NCBI RefSeq assembly: GCF_024359525.1
Contig: NZ_JAKZEU010000005.1
Coordinates: 62,001 to 126,000, forward strand
Direction: 5' to 3'
DNA length: 64,000 bases
DNA from: Paracoccus albicereus
Lineage (GTDB): Bacteria; Pseudomonadota; Alphaproteobacteria; Rhodobacterales; Rhodobacteraceae
Numbering within the stretch: the stretch's first letter is position 1; every line of letters begins with the position of its first letter. A program made the translations under genes and the position numbers. Shown here piece after piece: positions 31,873-41,277 of this stretch. The notes below the pieces were generated by a model that worked only from the letters and a program-made list of their open reading frames with translations, was not told where the DNA came from and searched no databases.

Positions 31873-32970
31873 CTATGCGTTGAACAGGAAGTGCAGCACG
31901 TCGCCGTCTTTGACCTCGTAGGTCTTGCCTTCGACGCGCAGCTTGCCCGCTTCGCGAGCTCCGGCCTCGCCCCTGCCCGCGACGTAATCGTCGTAGCCGA
32001 CCGTCTCGGCGCGGATGAAGCCCTTTTCGAAATCGCCATGGATCGCGCCTGCGGCCTGGGGGGCCAGCGTGCCCTTCCGGATCGTCCAGGCGCGGGCTTC
32101 CTTCGGACCCACGGTGAAATAGGTCTGCAGACCCAGCAGGTCGTAGCCCGCACGGATCAGGCGGTCGAGACCAGCCTCTTCCAGCCCCATCTCGGCCAGA
32201 AACATCTCCTGCTCCTCGGCATCGAGTTGGCTAATCTCTTCCTCGATCCGGGCGGAGATCACCACATGCGCATTGCCCTCGGCCGCAGCCTTTTCGGCCA
32301 CGCGTGCGGACAGCGCATTGCCCGACGCCGCCTCGTCCTCGGCCACGTTGCAGACATAGAGAACGGGCTTCGCGGTCAGCAGTTGCAGCATGCCCCAGGC
32401 CTTGCGGTCATCCTCGGCCACAGTGACGCTGCGGGCGGGCCGACCCGCTTCCAGCGCCTCGCGGGCGGCGTTCATCAGCCGCGCGTCTTCCTTGGCCTGC
32501 TTGTCACCGGCGTTGATCTTGCGCGCGAGGTTCGCGAGCCGCCGTTCGAGGCTTTCGAGATCGGCGATCATCAGCTCGGTCTCGATCGTGTCGGCATCGG
32601 CGATGGGATCGACGCGACCCTCGACATGGGTGACGTCGCCATCTTCGAAGCAGCGCAGCACATGCGCGATCGCGTCGACCTCGCGGATGTTGGCCAAAAA
32701 CTGGTTGCCCAAGCCTTCGCCCTTGCTCGCGCCCTTTACCAGTCCCGCGATGTCGACAAAGGTGATCCGCGTCGGAATGATCTGCTTGGACTGCGCGATC
32801 CCGGCAAGGGTATCCAGCCTTGTGTCGGGAACCGCGACCTCGCCGACATTCGGCTCGATCGTGCAGAAAGGAAAGTTCGCAGCCTGCGCGGCGGCGGTTT
32901 TCGTCAATGCGTTGAACAGCGTCGACTTGCCGACGTTCGGCAGCCCGACGATCCCCATGCGAAAGCCCAT
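31873..32970 (-). CDS. ychF: redox-regulated ATPase/GTPase YchF
   Basis: 365 residues, the usual YchF length. N-terminal G domain with Walker [13 protein letters not shown] (9-20), switch region [14 protein letters not shown] and [20 protein letters not shown] near 72. The coiled-coil insertion follows, then the C-terminal TGS domain ([20 protein letters not shown], then [13 protein letters not shown]). YchF/OLA1 proteins prefer ATP and bind ribosomes, with a role in stress response. It is the first chromosomal gene to the right of the satellite target tRNA. Confidence 0.95.
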   Translation of the reverse strand: MGFRMGIVGLPNVGKSTLFNALTKTAAAQAANFPFCTIEPNVGEVAVPDTRLDTLAGIAQSKQIIPTRITFVDIAGLVKGASKGEGLGNQFLANIREVDAIAHVLRCFEDGDVTHVEGRVDPIADADTIETELMIADLESLERRLANLARKINAGDKQAKEDARLMNAAREALEAGRPARSVTVAEDDRKAWGMLQLLTAKPVLYVCNVAEDEAASGNALSARVAEKAAAEGNAHVVISARIEEEISQLDAEEQEMFLAEMGLEEAGLDRLIRAGYDLLGLQTYFTVGPKEARAWTIRKGTLAPQAAGAIHGDFEKGFIRAETVGYDDYVAGRGEAGAREAGKLRVEGKTYEVKDGDVLHFLFNA

Positions 32971-33053
32971 ATCTGCAACCTTTCCTCGATCCGGCGGTTA
33001 CCTAAGGCTGGGGCCGGCACAAGTCCAGCCCGGCCAACGGAAAGGACCCAGGC

Positions 33054-33473
33054 ATGCAGTTCACCCCCTACCTTTCGTTTCAGGGCGAATGCCGCGAGGC
33101 GTTCGAAACCTATGCCGTCATTTTCGGCGGGACGGTCGATCTCATGGCGTTCTCGGACATGCCCGATGGCGCGGCGATGGAACTGCCGGCCGAACAGGCA
33201 GGCTGGATCATGCACGCGCATCTGGGTCTGCCGGACGGGGCGAGCCTGATGGGTGCCGACATGCCTCCACAATTCGGCGGCGAGCCGATGGCCGGTATGT
33301 CGGTCGCCGTGACCTTGCCCGATCGCGCCGAGGTCGGGCGTGTGTTCGAGGCGCTGTCGCCCGACGGTCACGTGAGGATGGAGGTGGGGCCGACATTCTT
33401 TTCGTCGGCATTCGGCATGCTGACCGATCGTTTCGGCACGAACTGGATGCTGATGGCGCAAGCTTCGGCATAG
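33054..33473 (+). CDS. VOC-superfamily protein, PhnB-like
   Basis: 139 residues of the PhnB-type glyoxalase/bleomycin-resistance fold: [20 protein letters not shown] at the start, a central [20 protein letters not shown], and [20 protein letters not shown] near the end. These are the family's typical motifs. It overlaps no neighbour and starts 83 bp after the divergent ychF. Such proteins bind metals or small molecules, but substrate cannot be predicted. Confidence 0.85.
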   Translation: MQFTPYLSFQGECREAFETYAVIFGGTVDLMAFSDMPDGAAMELPAEQAGWIMHAHLGLPDGASLMGADMPPQFGGEPMAGMSVAVTLPDRAEVGRVFEALSPDGHVRMEVGPTFFSSAFGMLTDRFGTNWMLMAQASA

Positions 33474-33536
33474 CTGTGATTGCACCGGTCGGGTGACCGG
33501 GATAGGCCAGAGCGACACGCTGACACGGGACGGATC

Positions 33537-34334
33537 ATGACGAGAATCGAACAAAGGTTTGCGCAACTGGCAAAGGACGGACGCAAGGCCTTTGTCGCCT
33601 ACATCATGGCGGGTGATCCCGACGCGGCGACCACTGCGGAGATCCTGGCCGGTCTGCCTGAAGCGGGCGTCGATATCATCGAGTTGGGCATGCCCTTCAC
33701 CGATCCGATGGCGGACGGGCCGACCATCCAGACGGCGGGCCAACGCGCGCTGGCCGGCGGTGCCAGTGTCAGCGGCACGTTGTCGATGCTGCGTGAATTC
33801 CGCAAGACGGACGACACCACCCCGGTCGTGCTGATGGGGTACTACAACCCGATCTATGCACGCGAAGGCGGGGTCGAGCGCTTCCTAACCGACGCGGTCG
33901 AGGCCGGCGTGGACGGGCTGATCGTTGTGGACCTGCCCCCCGAGGAGGACGCCGAGCTGTGCATTCCCGCGCGTGAGGCGGGGCTGAACTTCATTCGCCT
34001 TGCCACGCCGACGACGGATGACGAGCGTCTGCCGGCCGTCGTCGCGAACACTTCGGGCTTCGTCTATTACGTCAGCGTCACGGGCATCACGGGCGGTCCT
34101 GCGGCGAATGCCGACGAGGTCGCACCCGAAGTCGCGCGCATTCGTCAGGCAGCAGGCCTGCCCGTCGTGGTGGGCTTCGGCATCTCGACGCCCGAAGCGG
34201 CCGAGAATGTCGCGCGCGTGGCCGACGGCTGTGTCGTGGGCAGCGCCATCGTCAAGCAGATCGGCGAGGGCAAGCCCGTGCCCGAGGTGCTGGATTTCGT
34301 CCGCTCGCTGGCCGAAGGCGCGCATCGGGGCTGA
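33537..34334 (+). CDS. trpA: tryptophan synthase alpha subunit
   Basis: 265 residues. The catalytic pair appears in [20 protein letters not shown] (Glu, Asp), and the phosphate-binding end in [17 protein letters not shown] and [12 protein letters not shown]. It splits indole-3-glycerol phosphate to indole and passes it to TrpB. ATG 33537 has GGGACGGATC upstream. trpB is not adjacent here, so trpA stands apart from the rest of the pathway in this window. Confidence 0.96.
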   Translation: MTRIEQRFAQLAKDGRKAFVAYIMAGDPDAATTAEILAGLPEAGVDIIELGMPFTDPMADGPTIQTAGQRALAGGASVSGTLSMLREFRKTDDTTPVVLMGYYNPIYAREGGVERFLTDAVEAGVDGLIVVDLPPEEDAELCIPAREAGLNFIRLATPTTDDERLPAVVANTSGFVYYVSVTGITGGPAANADEVAPEVARIRQAAGLPVVVGFGISTPEAAENVARVADGCVVGSAIVKQIGEGKPVPEVLDFVRSLAEGAHRG

Positions 34335-34337
34335 TCG

Positions 34338-34916
34338 ATGCGCCGCCTCGATCACATCGTCGTCGCCTGCGAAGACCTCGACAAAGGCGCCGCCTGCCTG
34401 GGAAAGACGCTGGGGCGATCGCTGGACTCGGGGGGATCGCATCCCGTTATGGGAACGCATAACCGGCTGCTCAATTTGGGACGCGGCAGCTATCTGGAAC
34501 TGATCGCGATCGATCCGACGATGCCAGCGCCGCACCGGCCGCGCTGGTTCACGCTCGACAGTTTCGAAGGTGCGCCGCGTCTGGTCGGCTGGGCCGCCCG
34601 CGACAGTGCCTTCGTCGCACCCCAAGGCACGACCGTGACCGAGATGAAGCGGGGTGACCTGCATTGGCAGATCACGTTGCCCGATGGCGCTCAGATGCCA
34701 GGCGAAGGCACGCATCCCCTGCTGATCCGCTGGATCGGTGGCGGGCATCCATGCGACACGCTTCCGGACCGTGGCTTTCGGCTGAAACGGCTGGATTTGC
34801 AGACGCCAGGTCCGGCGGCCCGGTCCATCGGCGATCCGCGCATCCGGACACGCTATGGTCCGACCCGGTTGAAAGCGATGATCCACACGCCCGACGGACG
34901 CGACGTCTGGCTATGA
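34338..34916 (+). CDS. glyoxalase-like VOC protein, 192 aa
   Basis: Starts 3 bp after trpA. RRLDHIVVACEDLDKGAACL and GTHNRLLNLGRGSYLELIAI form the first VOC module, as in the glyoxalase_3/PF13468 type (G.HN.L..LG...YLEL). The second module is less obvious (HTPDGRDVWL at the end). It is probably co-transcribed with trpA and the next acetyltransferase gene. Substrate unknown. Confidence 0.82.
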   Translation: MRRLDHIVVACEDLDKGAACLGKTLGRSLDSGGSHPVMGTHNRLLNLGRGSYLELIAIDPTMPAPHRPRWFTLDSFEGAPRLVGWAARDSAFVAPQGTTVTEMKRGDLHWQITLPDGAQMPGEGTHPLLIRWIGGGHPCDTLPDRGFRLKRLDLQTPGPAARSIGDPRIRTRYGPTRLKAMIHTPDGRDVWL

Positions 34917-35407
34917 TCCGCGACAGTCGTCCGGATGACGCGCCCGCCATCGCGGCGATCTGGAATCCGGTCATCCGCGACACGACGATCACCTTCTGGC
35001 CGACCGAACGGTCGGTAGATGAGATCGCGGCCATCATCAGCCATCGCCAGGCCGCGAATCGCGCGCATCTCGTGGCATTGGATGATGCGGGTCAGGTGAT
35101 CGGCTTCGCCAGCTACGATCAGTTCCGCGGCGGACTGGGATACGCCCGATCCATGGAGCATACGATCCAGGTCGCGCGAGACTTCCGGGGCAGCGGGATC
35201 GGCTGCGCGCTGATGGGTGCAATCGAACGCCACGCCCGCGCTCGTGGCCACCGCGTGATGATCGGCGCTGTCACAGGCACCAACGCGGCCTCGATCGCAT
35301 TCCACGCGAGGCTCGGCTATTCCGAGTGGGGCCGCGTGCCGGCCGCTGGATGGAAATTCGGCGAGTTCCACGATCTTGTGTTGATGGGCAAGGATCTTTT
35401 CGCCTGA
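34913..35407 (+). CDS. GNAT acetyltransferase, phosphinothricin-acetyltransferase type
   Basis: 164 residues. Read from ATG 34913, which overlaps the previous stop (ATGA). IRDSRPDDAPAIAAIWN at the start, YARSMEHTIQVARDFRGSGI near 77 (acetyl-CoA pyrophosphate loop, RGxGxG/A-like) and GTNAASIAFHARLGYSEWGR near 122 are characteristic of the Pat/Bar branch of GNAT enzymes. Substrate could be L-amino-acid analogues such as methionine sulfoximine; this is a family guess. Confidence 0.85.
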   Translation: MIRDSRPDDAPAIAAIWNPVIRDTTITFWPTERSVDEIAAIISHRQAANRAHLVALDDAGQVIGFASYDQFRGGLGYARSMEHTIQVARDFRGSGIGCALMGAIERHARARGHRVMIGAVTGTNAASIAFHARLGYSEWGRVPAAGWKFGEFHDLVLMGKDLFA

Positions 35408-35471
35408 ATCGGCTGCCTGCCGCGCGGCAGCCGCTGGCGAGGGATGGCTATCCTCGTTATCGTGGTCGGCG

Positions 35472-36206
35472 ATGATGGATCAGGCGATACCCCGTAACCC
35501 GGCACCCGAGCTGCCGAGGCCGCGCAGCTTTTGGCAGCGCATCGCGGACCGGCTTGCGGCGCTGGTCGGCGCACGGCGCGTCTCGGTCCCGCCTGAACGC
35601 TCGGTCGCCTTCACCATTGCCGTGATCGCCCTTGGTGCGAAACTGGCGAAGTCGGACGGCACTGTCGCGAAATCCGAAGTCAGCGCGTTTCGCCGCGTCT
35701 TCGTGATCCCGCGCGCCGAAGAGCGCAACGCCGCGCGTGTCTTCGATCTCGCGCGTCAGGATGTGGCCGGCTACGACGCCTGGGCGCAGCGGATTGCGCG
35801 GATGTTCCCGCCGGGCGATCCCGTGCTGGCCGACGTGATCGAAGGGCTGTTCATCATCGCGCTGTCGGACGGCGCGATGCATCAGGCCGAGATCGCCTTC
35901 ATCGACGATGTGGCCGCGATCTTCGGCATCTCGCCCGCGCAGGTCGCCGCGATCCGTATCCGCCACGACCGGACCAGCGGGTGCCTGCCCTGTGATGTCC
36001 TTGGCATCGCGCCCGACACCCCCCTACCCGAGGCCCGTCAGCGCTGGCGCAACCTTGTGCGAGAGGCGCATCCCGACCGCGCCATCGCGCGCGGCCTGCC
36101 GCCAGAGGCGATCCGACTGGCCGAAGCCCGGACCCGCCGGCTGAACGAGGCCTGGGACGCGTTCCGTGCCATGCAGCGTCCGGCGCGGGCGCAAGGTTCT
36201 GCCTGA
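35472..36206 (+). CDS. TerB-DnaJ (DjlA-like) co-chaperone
   Basis: 244 residues. A TerB-like helical domain (about 45-150: VAFTIAVIALGAKLAKSDGT, then EGLFIIALSDGAMHQAEIAF) precedes a C-terminal J domain with EAHPDRAIARG (HPD motif near 200). DjlA proteins stimulate DnaK in membrane-stress responses, but the N-terminal membrane helix of E. coli DjlA is not evident here. ATG 35472 is immediately followed by a second ATG. Confidence 0.83.
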   Translation: MMDQAIPRNPAPELPRPRSFWQRIADRLAALVGARRVSVPPERSVAFTIAVIALGAKLAKSDGTVAKSEVSAFRRVFVIPRAEERNAARVFDLARQDVAGYDAWAQRIARMFPPGDPVLADVIEGLFIIALSDGAMHQAEIAFIDDVAAIFGISPAQVAAIRIRHDRTSGCLPCDVLGIAPDTPLPEARQRWRNLVREAHPDRAIARGLPPEAIRLAEARTRRLNEAWDAFRAMQRPARAQGSA

Positions 36207-36265
36207 TCCGACGCCGCACGGCTTTGTGGCTTGCGCGGCAGTCGGGCGGCACCCATCTTCGATCC

Positions 36266-36742
36266 ATGTCGATGCGACCGATCTTTGGCCTTCTGGCCCT
36301 GTTGTCCGCCGCCACGCCTGCAATGGCGCAGGATGGCTGGACGCCACCCCTTGCAGACCAGGCGCCGCGGGTTGTCCCGGAACCTGGCGCCGAACCCGAG
36401 GCCGAGGAAGAGCGCGGCCTTGACCTGATCGAGCGTGGCGCGGGTCTGCTGTTCCAGCAGCTTCTGGACGACGCCTCGCCGCATCTGGATCGGATGGGCC
36501 GCGATCTGTCCGGGGCATTGTCGCAGTTCGCACCGGCGATGAACGATCTGGCCGCGTTGGTCGATGACATCGGCAATTACGAAGCGCCAGAGCGGCTGGA
36601 AAACGGCGACATCCTGATCCGTCGTCGCGCCGATGCGCCGCCGCCGCCCGATTTGCCTGAACTGGCCGAGCCCGACACCGAAACGCCGCGAGAGCGAGCG
36701 CCGGTGCCGGTCGATCCCTACGCGCCGGAAGTTGAACTGTAG
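36266..36742 (+). CDS. exported protein of unknown function
   Basis: About 158 residues. Signal peptide: MRPIFGLLALLSAATPAMA then QDGW, a good signal-peptidase I site (AMA-QD). The mature part is acidic, with a helical middle (LLFQQLLDDASPHLDRMGRD) and a Pro/Glu-rich C-terminus. Start 36266 (or the Met at 36272) is chosen because the signal peptide begins there. The end overlaps the convergent moeB end by 25 bp. No family recognised. Confidence 0.7.
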   Translation: MSMRPIFGLLALLSAATPAMAQDGWTPPLADQAPRVVPEPGAEPEAEEERGLDLIERGAGLLFQQLLDDASPHLDRMGRDLSGALSQFAPAMNDLAALVDDIGNYEAPERLENGDILIRRRADAPPPPDLPELAEPDTETPRERAPVPVDPYAPEVEL

Positions 36743-37785
36743 CGCGGGCCACAGACCGGGCAATCCGGTCGCCGCTCGACCGCAATGGTCCGCGTCTCGC
36801 CCCACAACCCGTCGAAGATCAGCATCCGCCCGCGCAACCCCTGCCCCGCGCCAGACGCCGTGACCCCCGCCAGATGCTTGATCGCCTCCAGCGCCATCAG
36901 GCTGCCGACGACACCCGGCAACGCACCGACGACGCCGGCCTCGGCACAGGGCAGCGCCTGGCCGGGCGCGGGCGGATCGGGAAAGACGCAGGACAGGCAC
37001 GGCCCGCCCCGCGCAGGATCATAAAGCGTGACCTGTCCTTCCCATTGCGCGATGGCGCCCGCGACCAGCGGAACGCCCGCCGCGACGCAGGCGCGATTGA
37101 CCGCCTCGCGCGCCGCGAAGCTGTCGGTGCCATCGATGACCAGATCATGCTCGCCGATCAGCGCGACGTCGTCATCGGTGATGCGCCGGTCCAGCGCGGC
37201 CAGCCGCAGATGGCCGTTCAACGCGGCCATCGCATCGGCGGCGGCCTCGGCCTTGTTGCGCCCCACATCCGCTGTCGCGAAGATCACCTGCCGCTGCAGG
37301 TTGGACAGGCTGACCGCGTCGTCATCGGCAATGGTGATCCGGCCCACGCCCGCCGCGGCGAGATACAGGCAGACCGGAGCACCCAATCCACCGGCGCCGA
37401 CGATCAGTACAGAGGCGCGCTTCATGCGCATCTGCCCCGGCCCGCCGATTTCGCGCAGGACTAGATGGCGGGCGTAGCGGTCGAGCTCGGCATCGCTAAG
37501 ACTTGCGTCGTCGCGCGTCGCGACTGTGGGCGGACCATCCTCTGGCGCAGCCCTGCGGCGCAGCGCGCGAAGAAGGCGCGTGTATCCCCAGACGAGCGCG
37601 CCCGCCCCGCCGATCACCAGCCAGACAGAAAGGCTGCCGCCGACCATCCGTGCGGCCAGTCCCGGCAGCAGCAAATGCAGCAGCGTGATCGCCGCCCAGC
37701 CAGCCACCGCGACCGGTGCCGCCGCGCGTCGACCCGCGAAGATCCAGGCACCCAGGATCGCCAGTGCAAGTGCCCAGAGCACCAT
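36718..37785 (-). CDS. moeB: MoeB/ThiF-type adenylyltransferase with N-terminal membrane helices
   Basis: 355 residues. An N-terminal hydrophobic region (about 1-75) with two to three predicted helices precedes the E1-like domain: YARHLVLREIGGPGQMRMKR, ATP motif IVGAGGLGAPVCLYLAAAGVG, then SLSNLQRQVIF, and zinc ligands CLSCVFPD and CPVCGPR. It activates the C-terminus of MoaD- or ThiS-like proteins by adenylation. The membrane extension is unlike E. coli MoeB, so it may be a fused variant. ATG 37785 shares its A with the dut stop (TGATG), so it is co-translated with dut. Confidence 0.85.
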   Translation of the reverse strand: MVLWALALAILGAWIFAGRRAAAPVAVAGWAAITLLHLLLPGLAARMVGGSLSVWLVIGGAGALVWGYTRLLRALRRRAAPEDGPPTVATRDDASLSDAELDRYARHLVLREIGGPGQMRMKRASVLIVGAGGLGAPVCLYLAAAGVGRITIADDDAVSLSNLQRQVIFATADVGRNKAEAAADAMAALNGHLRLAALDRRITDDDVALIGEHDLVIDGTDSFAAREAVNRACVAAGVPLVAGAIAQWEGQVTLYDPARGGPCLSCVFPDPPAPGQALPCAEAGVVGALPGVVGSLMALEAIKHLAGVTASGAGQGLRGRMLIFDGLWGETRTIAVERRPDCPVCGPRYSSTSGA

Positions 37786-38243
37786 CACTCGCGCCCCGTC
37801 GAGCCGAAACCGCGCTCGCCACGCGCGCTGTCGTCCAGTGCACCGACCAGTGAAAAGGTCGCTTGCGGCGCAGGCGCGACCACCAGCTGCGCGATGCGAT
37901 CGCCATGCGCGATGACCTGCGGTTCGGCTCCAAGATTGACCAGGATCACACCCAGCGGGCCACGATAATCGCTGTCGATCGTGCCGGGACTGTTCAGCAC
38001 GGTGATCCCTTGCTTCAAGGCAAACCCGGATCGCGGGCGGACCTGTACCTCCCACCCCTCGGGGACCTGCAGGCGCAGCCCGGTGGGGACCAGCGCCCGT
38101 TCACCCGGTGCCAGTGTCATCGACCCGCCACCCAGATCCGCGCGCACGTCGGCACCTGCCGCGCCCGCGCTGGCATAGGCCGGCAGCGGCAGATCGGGAT
38201 CGGCGCCGGAAACGCGCGAAATGGCAATGCGAGGCGTCTGCAT
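37785..38243 (-). CDS. dut: dUTP diphosphatase
   Basis: 152 residues with the five dUTPase motifs: AGADVRADL (1), [11 protein letters not shown] (2 and surroundings), [17 protein letters not shown] (3), GDRIAQLVV (4), [10 protein letters not shown] (5, the glycine-rich P-loop-like tail). It hydrolyses dUTP to dUMP and pyrophosphate. ATG 38243 is preferred because the in-frame starts further upstream would lie within the infC terminator hairpin (38262-38295). Confidence 0.94.
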   Translation of the reverse strand: MQTPRIAISRVSGADPDLPLPAYASAGAAGADVRADLGGGSMTLAPGERALVPTGLRLQVPEGWEVQVRPRSGFALKQGITVLNSPGTIDSDYRGPLGVILVNLGAEPQVIAHGDRIAQLVVAPAPQATFSLVGALDDSARGERGFGSTGRE

Positions 38244-38261
38244 GGCGCGCATCTGCCCATG

Positions 38262-38295
38262 AAAAAGGCCGCGCGGCAAGACTGCCCGCGGCCTT
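38262..38295 (-). terminator. intrinsic terminator of infC
   Basis: AAGGCCGCG (38265-38273) pairs with CGCGGCCTT (38287-38295) across a 13-nt loop; on the minus strand it is followed by T residues (38262-38266). It lies about 20 bp after the infC stop and before the dut start. Confidence 0.75.
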
Positions 38296-38315
38296 CGTGT
38301 CATCCGATCGCAGCT

Positions 38316-38855
38316 TCAGCGCGGCGCGATCATCATCACCATCTGCCGGCCTTCCAGCTTCGGCATCGCCTCGACCTTGCCGGCCTCGCCCACGTCGTCA
38401 CGCACGCGGTTCAGCAGTTCCAGCCCCAGATCCTGGTGCGCCATCTCGCGACCGCGGAAGCGCAGCGTGACCTTGACCTTGTCGCCACCCTCGAGAAACT
38501 TCATCACCGAGCGCATCTTGACATCGTAGTCGTGGGTATCGGTTCCCGGACGGAACTTGATCTCCTTGACCTCGATGACCTTCTGCTTCTTGCGGGCCTC
38601 GGCTTCGCGCTTCTGCTGTTCGTACTTGAACTTGCCCAGGTCCATCACCTTGCAGACCGGCGGGGTCGCGTTGGGCGAGATCTCGACCAGATCGAGGCCG
38701 GATTCCTCGGCCATCTTCAACCCGACCGAGGGGGCGACGACGCCCACATTCTCTCCATCGGGGCCGATCAGGCGAATCTCGGCGACACGGATGCGTTCGT
38801 TGACGCGGGGGCCGGTGTCACGGGTGGGCGGCGCGTTATGCGGTCTGCGGGCTAT
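38316..38855 (-). CDS. infC: translation initiation factor IF-3, apparent ATA start
   Basis: 179 residues when started at ATA 38855 (translated as Met). The N-terminal domain includes the conserved [20 protein letters not shown] opening and [20 protein letters not shown]; the C-terminal domain includes [20 protein letters not shown] and a [13 protein letters not shown] stretch. No ATG, GTG or TTG gives a full N-terminus: the first GTG lies 36 codons in. AAAGGA sits eight bases before the ATA. IF-3 discriminates against non-canonical starts, and infC genes are known to exploit this with AUU-type starts for autoregulation, so an ATA start is plausible. Confidence 0.92.
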   Translation of the reverse strand: MARRPHNAPPTRDTGPRVNERIRVAEIRLIGPDGENVGVVAPSVGLKMAEESGLDLVEISPNATPPVCKVMDLGKFKYEQQKREAEARKKQKVIEVKEIKFRPGTDTHDYDVKMRSVMKFLEGGDKVKVTLRFRGREMAHQDLGLELLNRVRDDVGEAGKVEAMPKLEGRQMVMMIAPR

Positions 38856-39049
38856 GGCGGTATTCCTTTTGCGGTTTGTCCAATGAAGGGAAAATAAGGC
38901 CGGACACGTGGTGTTTCAACCGGATTTGCGCGCCCAGAACGCTTGTTGGCGCCGATCCGCGACCCTGATGCGGGCCGTGCGCAACGCGCTTTGCGACCGG
39001 CGCCCGGCCGTGCCATAGAGAGGGCAAGCCGATCCTAGCGGAGTAACCG

Positions 39050-39769
39050 ATGCGCCCGATCCTGATCCTCGTCGCCCTGATTGCCCTCGGTCTCGGTGCC
39101 GCCTGGGTCTGGACCGGAGGCGACTTCTCGCGTGATGCGACGCCCGAAGCGGGCGATGTGGTGAGCCAGCCCGAAGCCACGAATCCCGCGACGCCGGATA
39201 CCGACGCCGGTATGGCTGCCGATGTCGCTGCGGAAACGGCAAACGAGGTTGAAGAGACAGCCGAAGACGCCGCCGAAGCCCCTGCGGGTGCCAGCGTCGA
39301 TGCGGCCGAGGAAGCGGCGGATGCCGCTGCGGATGCTGCCGCTACGGCGACCGATGCCGCCGCCGAGGCCAGCCAGGCCGCCGGCGAAGCGACCGTCGCC
39401 CCCGCCAGCGAGGCGGCAGCCGAGGCCGAGGCCGCGGCCGAGCAGGCACTGGAAGCCGCCGACCGCGCCGCCGACGCCGCGAACGCTGCCGAGACCGATG
39501 GCGAGGCCGCGGCGACCGAAGCCGCGGACGCCGCCGAGGAAGCGGCTGCCGCAACAGACGTTGCCGCCGATGCGGCAGCGACAGCCGCCCAGATCGAAGC
39601 GGCGCTGACGCCCGAAGGCTTCGACGAGGCCGAAGTCACGCGCATCATCGATCAATCCACGATTTCCGACACGCAGAAGGCGACGCTGAAGCGCCTTGTC
39701 GAAAGCGCCAGCAGCAATCCCGACCTGCTCCGCTCGGCGCTGGACCAGGTCAAGGCCGTGATGCCGTGA
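39050..39769 (+). CDS. membrane-anchored Ala/Glu-rich protein
   Basis: 239 residues. One N-terminal transmembrane helix (ILILVALIALGLGAAWVWTG), then about 150 residues built almost wholly from Ala, Glu, Asp and Thr (degenerate AAE/AADAA repeats, probably an extended helix in the periplasm), and a short globular end (EVTRIIDQSTISDTQKATLK). Resembles other Rhodobacteraceae periplasm-facing low-complexity proteins; function unknown. It shares its last bases with the following gene (GTGA overlap). Confidence 0.7.
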   Translation: MRPILILVALIALGLGAAWVWTGGDFSRDATPEAGDVVSQPEATNPATPDTDAGMAADVAAETANEVEETAEDAAEAPAGASVDAAEEAADAAADAAATATDAAAEASQAAGEATVAPASEAAAEAEAAAEQALEAADRAADAANAAETDGEAAATEAADAAEEAAAATDVAADAAATAAQIEAALTPEGFDEAEVTRIIDQSTISDTQKATLKRLVESASSNPDLLRSALDQVKAVMP

Positions 39770-40626
39770 CAGACCGCTCCCTGACGGACTGGCTTGCAGC
39801 AAAGCCTGCCGTCCTGCAGGGCAAGGGACCGATCGCGATCATCCTGTGCGAAGACGACGCGGCCATCGCCGAGACGCTGGATCATCACCTCGGCCTCGGA
39901 TTTCGCCACATCCTCGCGCTTTCAGCAGAGCCTGTGGATCAACGCCTTCCCGCACTGCGCGATGCGCGGGTCACCAACCTGATCCACGATTGCCGCCGCG
40001 CGGATGCTCACGTCGAGGCGGTCAACGCGGTCATTGCTGCCGCGGCACCGGGGCTGTGGCTCTATTACGCATACAACGCCGAATTCCTGTTCTTCCCGTT
40101 TTCCGAAAGCCGCAGCGTTGGCGAAATGCTGGCCTTTCACACCGAAGAACGCCGCGCGGCGATGCTGTGTTACGCGATAGACCTTTATGCGCGTGACCTG
40201 ACGGTCGCTCCGGACGCGGTCGACATCGACGGGGCGATGTTCGATCCGCGGCTGCATTTCGCATTGTCGCCGGATGGAACCGAAAGACGGCTCGACTTCC
40301 ACGGTGGCTTGCGCTGGCGGTTCGAAGATCGTTTGCCGGCGGATCGTCGCCGTATCGACCGGATCGCGCTGTTCCGAACCGAGCACGGACTGCGGCTGCA
40401 AGCCGATCACCGGCTGAACCGGGCCGAGATGAACACCTATTCCTGCGCGTGGCATCACAACCTGACGGCTGCGATCGCCTCGTTCCGCGTCGCCAAGGCG
40501 CTTGTCAGCAATCCTGGCTCTCGCGAGGGGATCGACAGCTTCGTCTGGGCCGGGTCGGCGCCCTTCGACTGGCGGGCCCAGCAGCTTCTGGATCTGGGTC
40601 TGATGGAGCCGGGACAGTGGTTCTGA
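39766..40626 (+). CDS. uncharacterised protein, possibly glycosyltransferase-like, 286 aa
   Basis: GTG 39766 overlaps the preceding stop (GTGA). The N-terminal part (IAIILCEDDAAIAETLDHHL) looks like a nucleotide-binding Rossmann-like half as in family 2 glycosyltransferases, and YNAEFLFFPFSESRSVGEML is a striking aromatic motif. A DxD-like site is only suggested (DVDIDGAMFD region, near 156). I recognise related proteins in Rhodobacteraceae genomes but not their function. It is coupled to the Ala-rich membrane protein gene. Confidence 0.6.
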   Translation: MTDRSLTDWLAAKPAVLQGKGPIAIILCEDDAAIAETLDHHLGLGFRHILALSAEPVDQRLPALRDARVTNLIHDCRRADAHVEAVNAVIAAAAPGLWLYYAYNAEFLFFPFSESRSVGEMLAFHTEERRAAMLCYAIDLYARDLTVAPDAVDIDGAMFDPRLHFALSPDGTERRLDFHGGLRWRFEDRLPADRRRIDRIALFRTEHGLRLQADHRLNRAEMNTYSCAWHHNLTAAIASFRVAKALVSNPGSREGIDSFVWAGSAPFDWRAQQLLDLGLMEPGQWF

Positions 40627-40742
40627 TCGGACGATCCGCACGGTGACGTGGCGGTCTTGCACCGCGAACCCGCCGGATGATAGACGGACGGGAACGCGGC
40701 GGGGGTCTTCCCGGCGGTGGCCAAGGGGGTAGGACACAGCAC

Positions 40743-41252
40743 ATGGCGATGACGCAGACCAGTTTCGGCAAGGACGATCTTCTGGCCTGTGCCCGGGGCG
40801 AGCTGTTCGGCGAGGGCAATGCCCAGCTGCCGATGCCGCCAATGCTGATGATGGATCGCATCACCGAAATTTCGGAAGACGGCGGCGAACACGGCAAGGG
40901 CCATGTGGTGGCCGAATTCGACATCAATCCGGACCTGTGGTTCTTCGAATGCCATTTTCCGGGCAATCCGATCATGCCGGGTTGTCTCGGTCTGGACGGA
41001 CTGTGGCAGTTGACCGGCTTCAACCTTGGCTGGCGCGGCTGGCAGGGGCGCGGCTATGCGTTGGGCGTGGGCGAGGTCAAGCTGACCGGAATGGTTCGAC
41101 CTGACCGCAAGATGCTGCGCTATACCGTTGATTTCACGAAGGCGGTGCAGACGCGCCGTCTGACGATGGGTGTCGCCGACGGCCGGGTCGAGGCCGACGG
41201 CGAGGTGATCTACCAGGTCAAGGACATGAAGGTCGCGCTTTCCGAAAGCTGA
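40743..41252 (+). CDS. fabA: 3-hydroxydecanoyl-ACP dehydratase/isomerase
   Basis: 169 residues. Catalytic His71 and Asp85 lie in [40 protein letters not shown] opens the hot-dog fold. It dehydrates 3-hydroxydecanoyl-ACP and isomerises the double bond, the branch point for unsaturated fatty acids. It leads the fabA-fabB-fabI set with 25-bp and 4-bp gaps, so the group is one operon making unsaturated fatty acids. Confidence 0.96.
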   Translation: MAMTQTSFGKDDLLACARGELFGEGNAQLPMPPMLMMDRITEISEDGGEHGKGHVVAEFDINPDLWFFECHFPGNPIMPGCLGLDGLWQLTGFNLGWRGWQGRGYALGVGEVKLTGMVRPDRKMLRYTVDFTKAVQTRRLTMGVADGRVEADGEVIYQVKDMKVALSES

Positions 41253-41277
41253 TCTCACGCGAATGAAGGGGGTGCCA

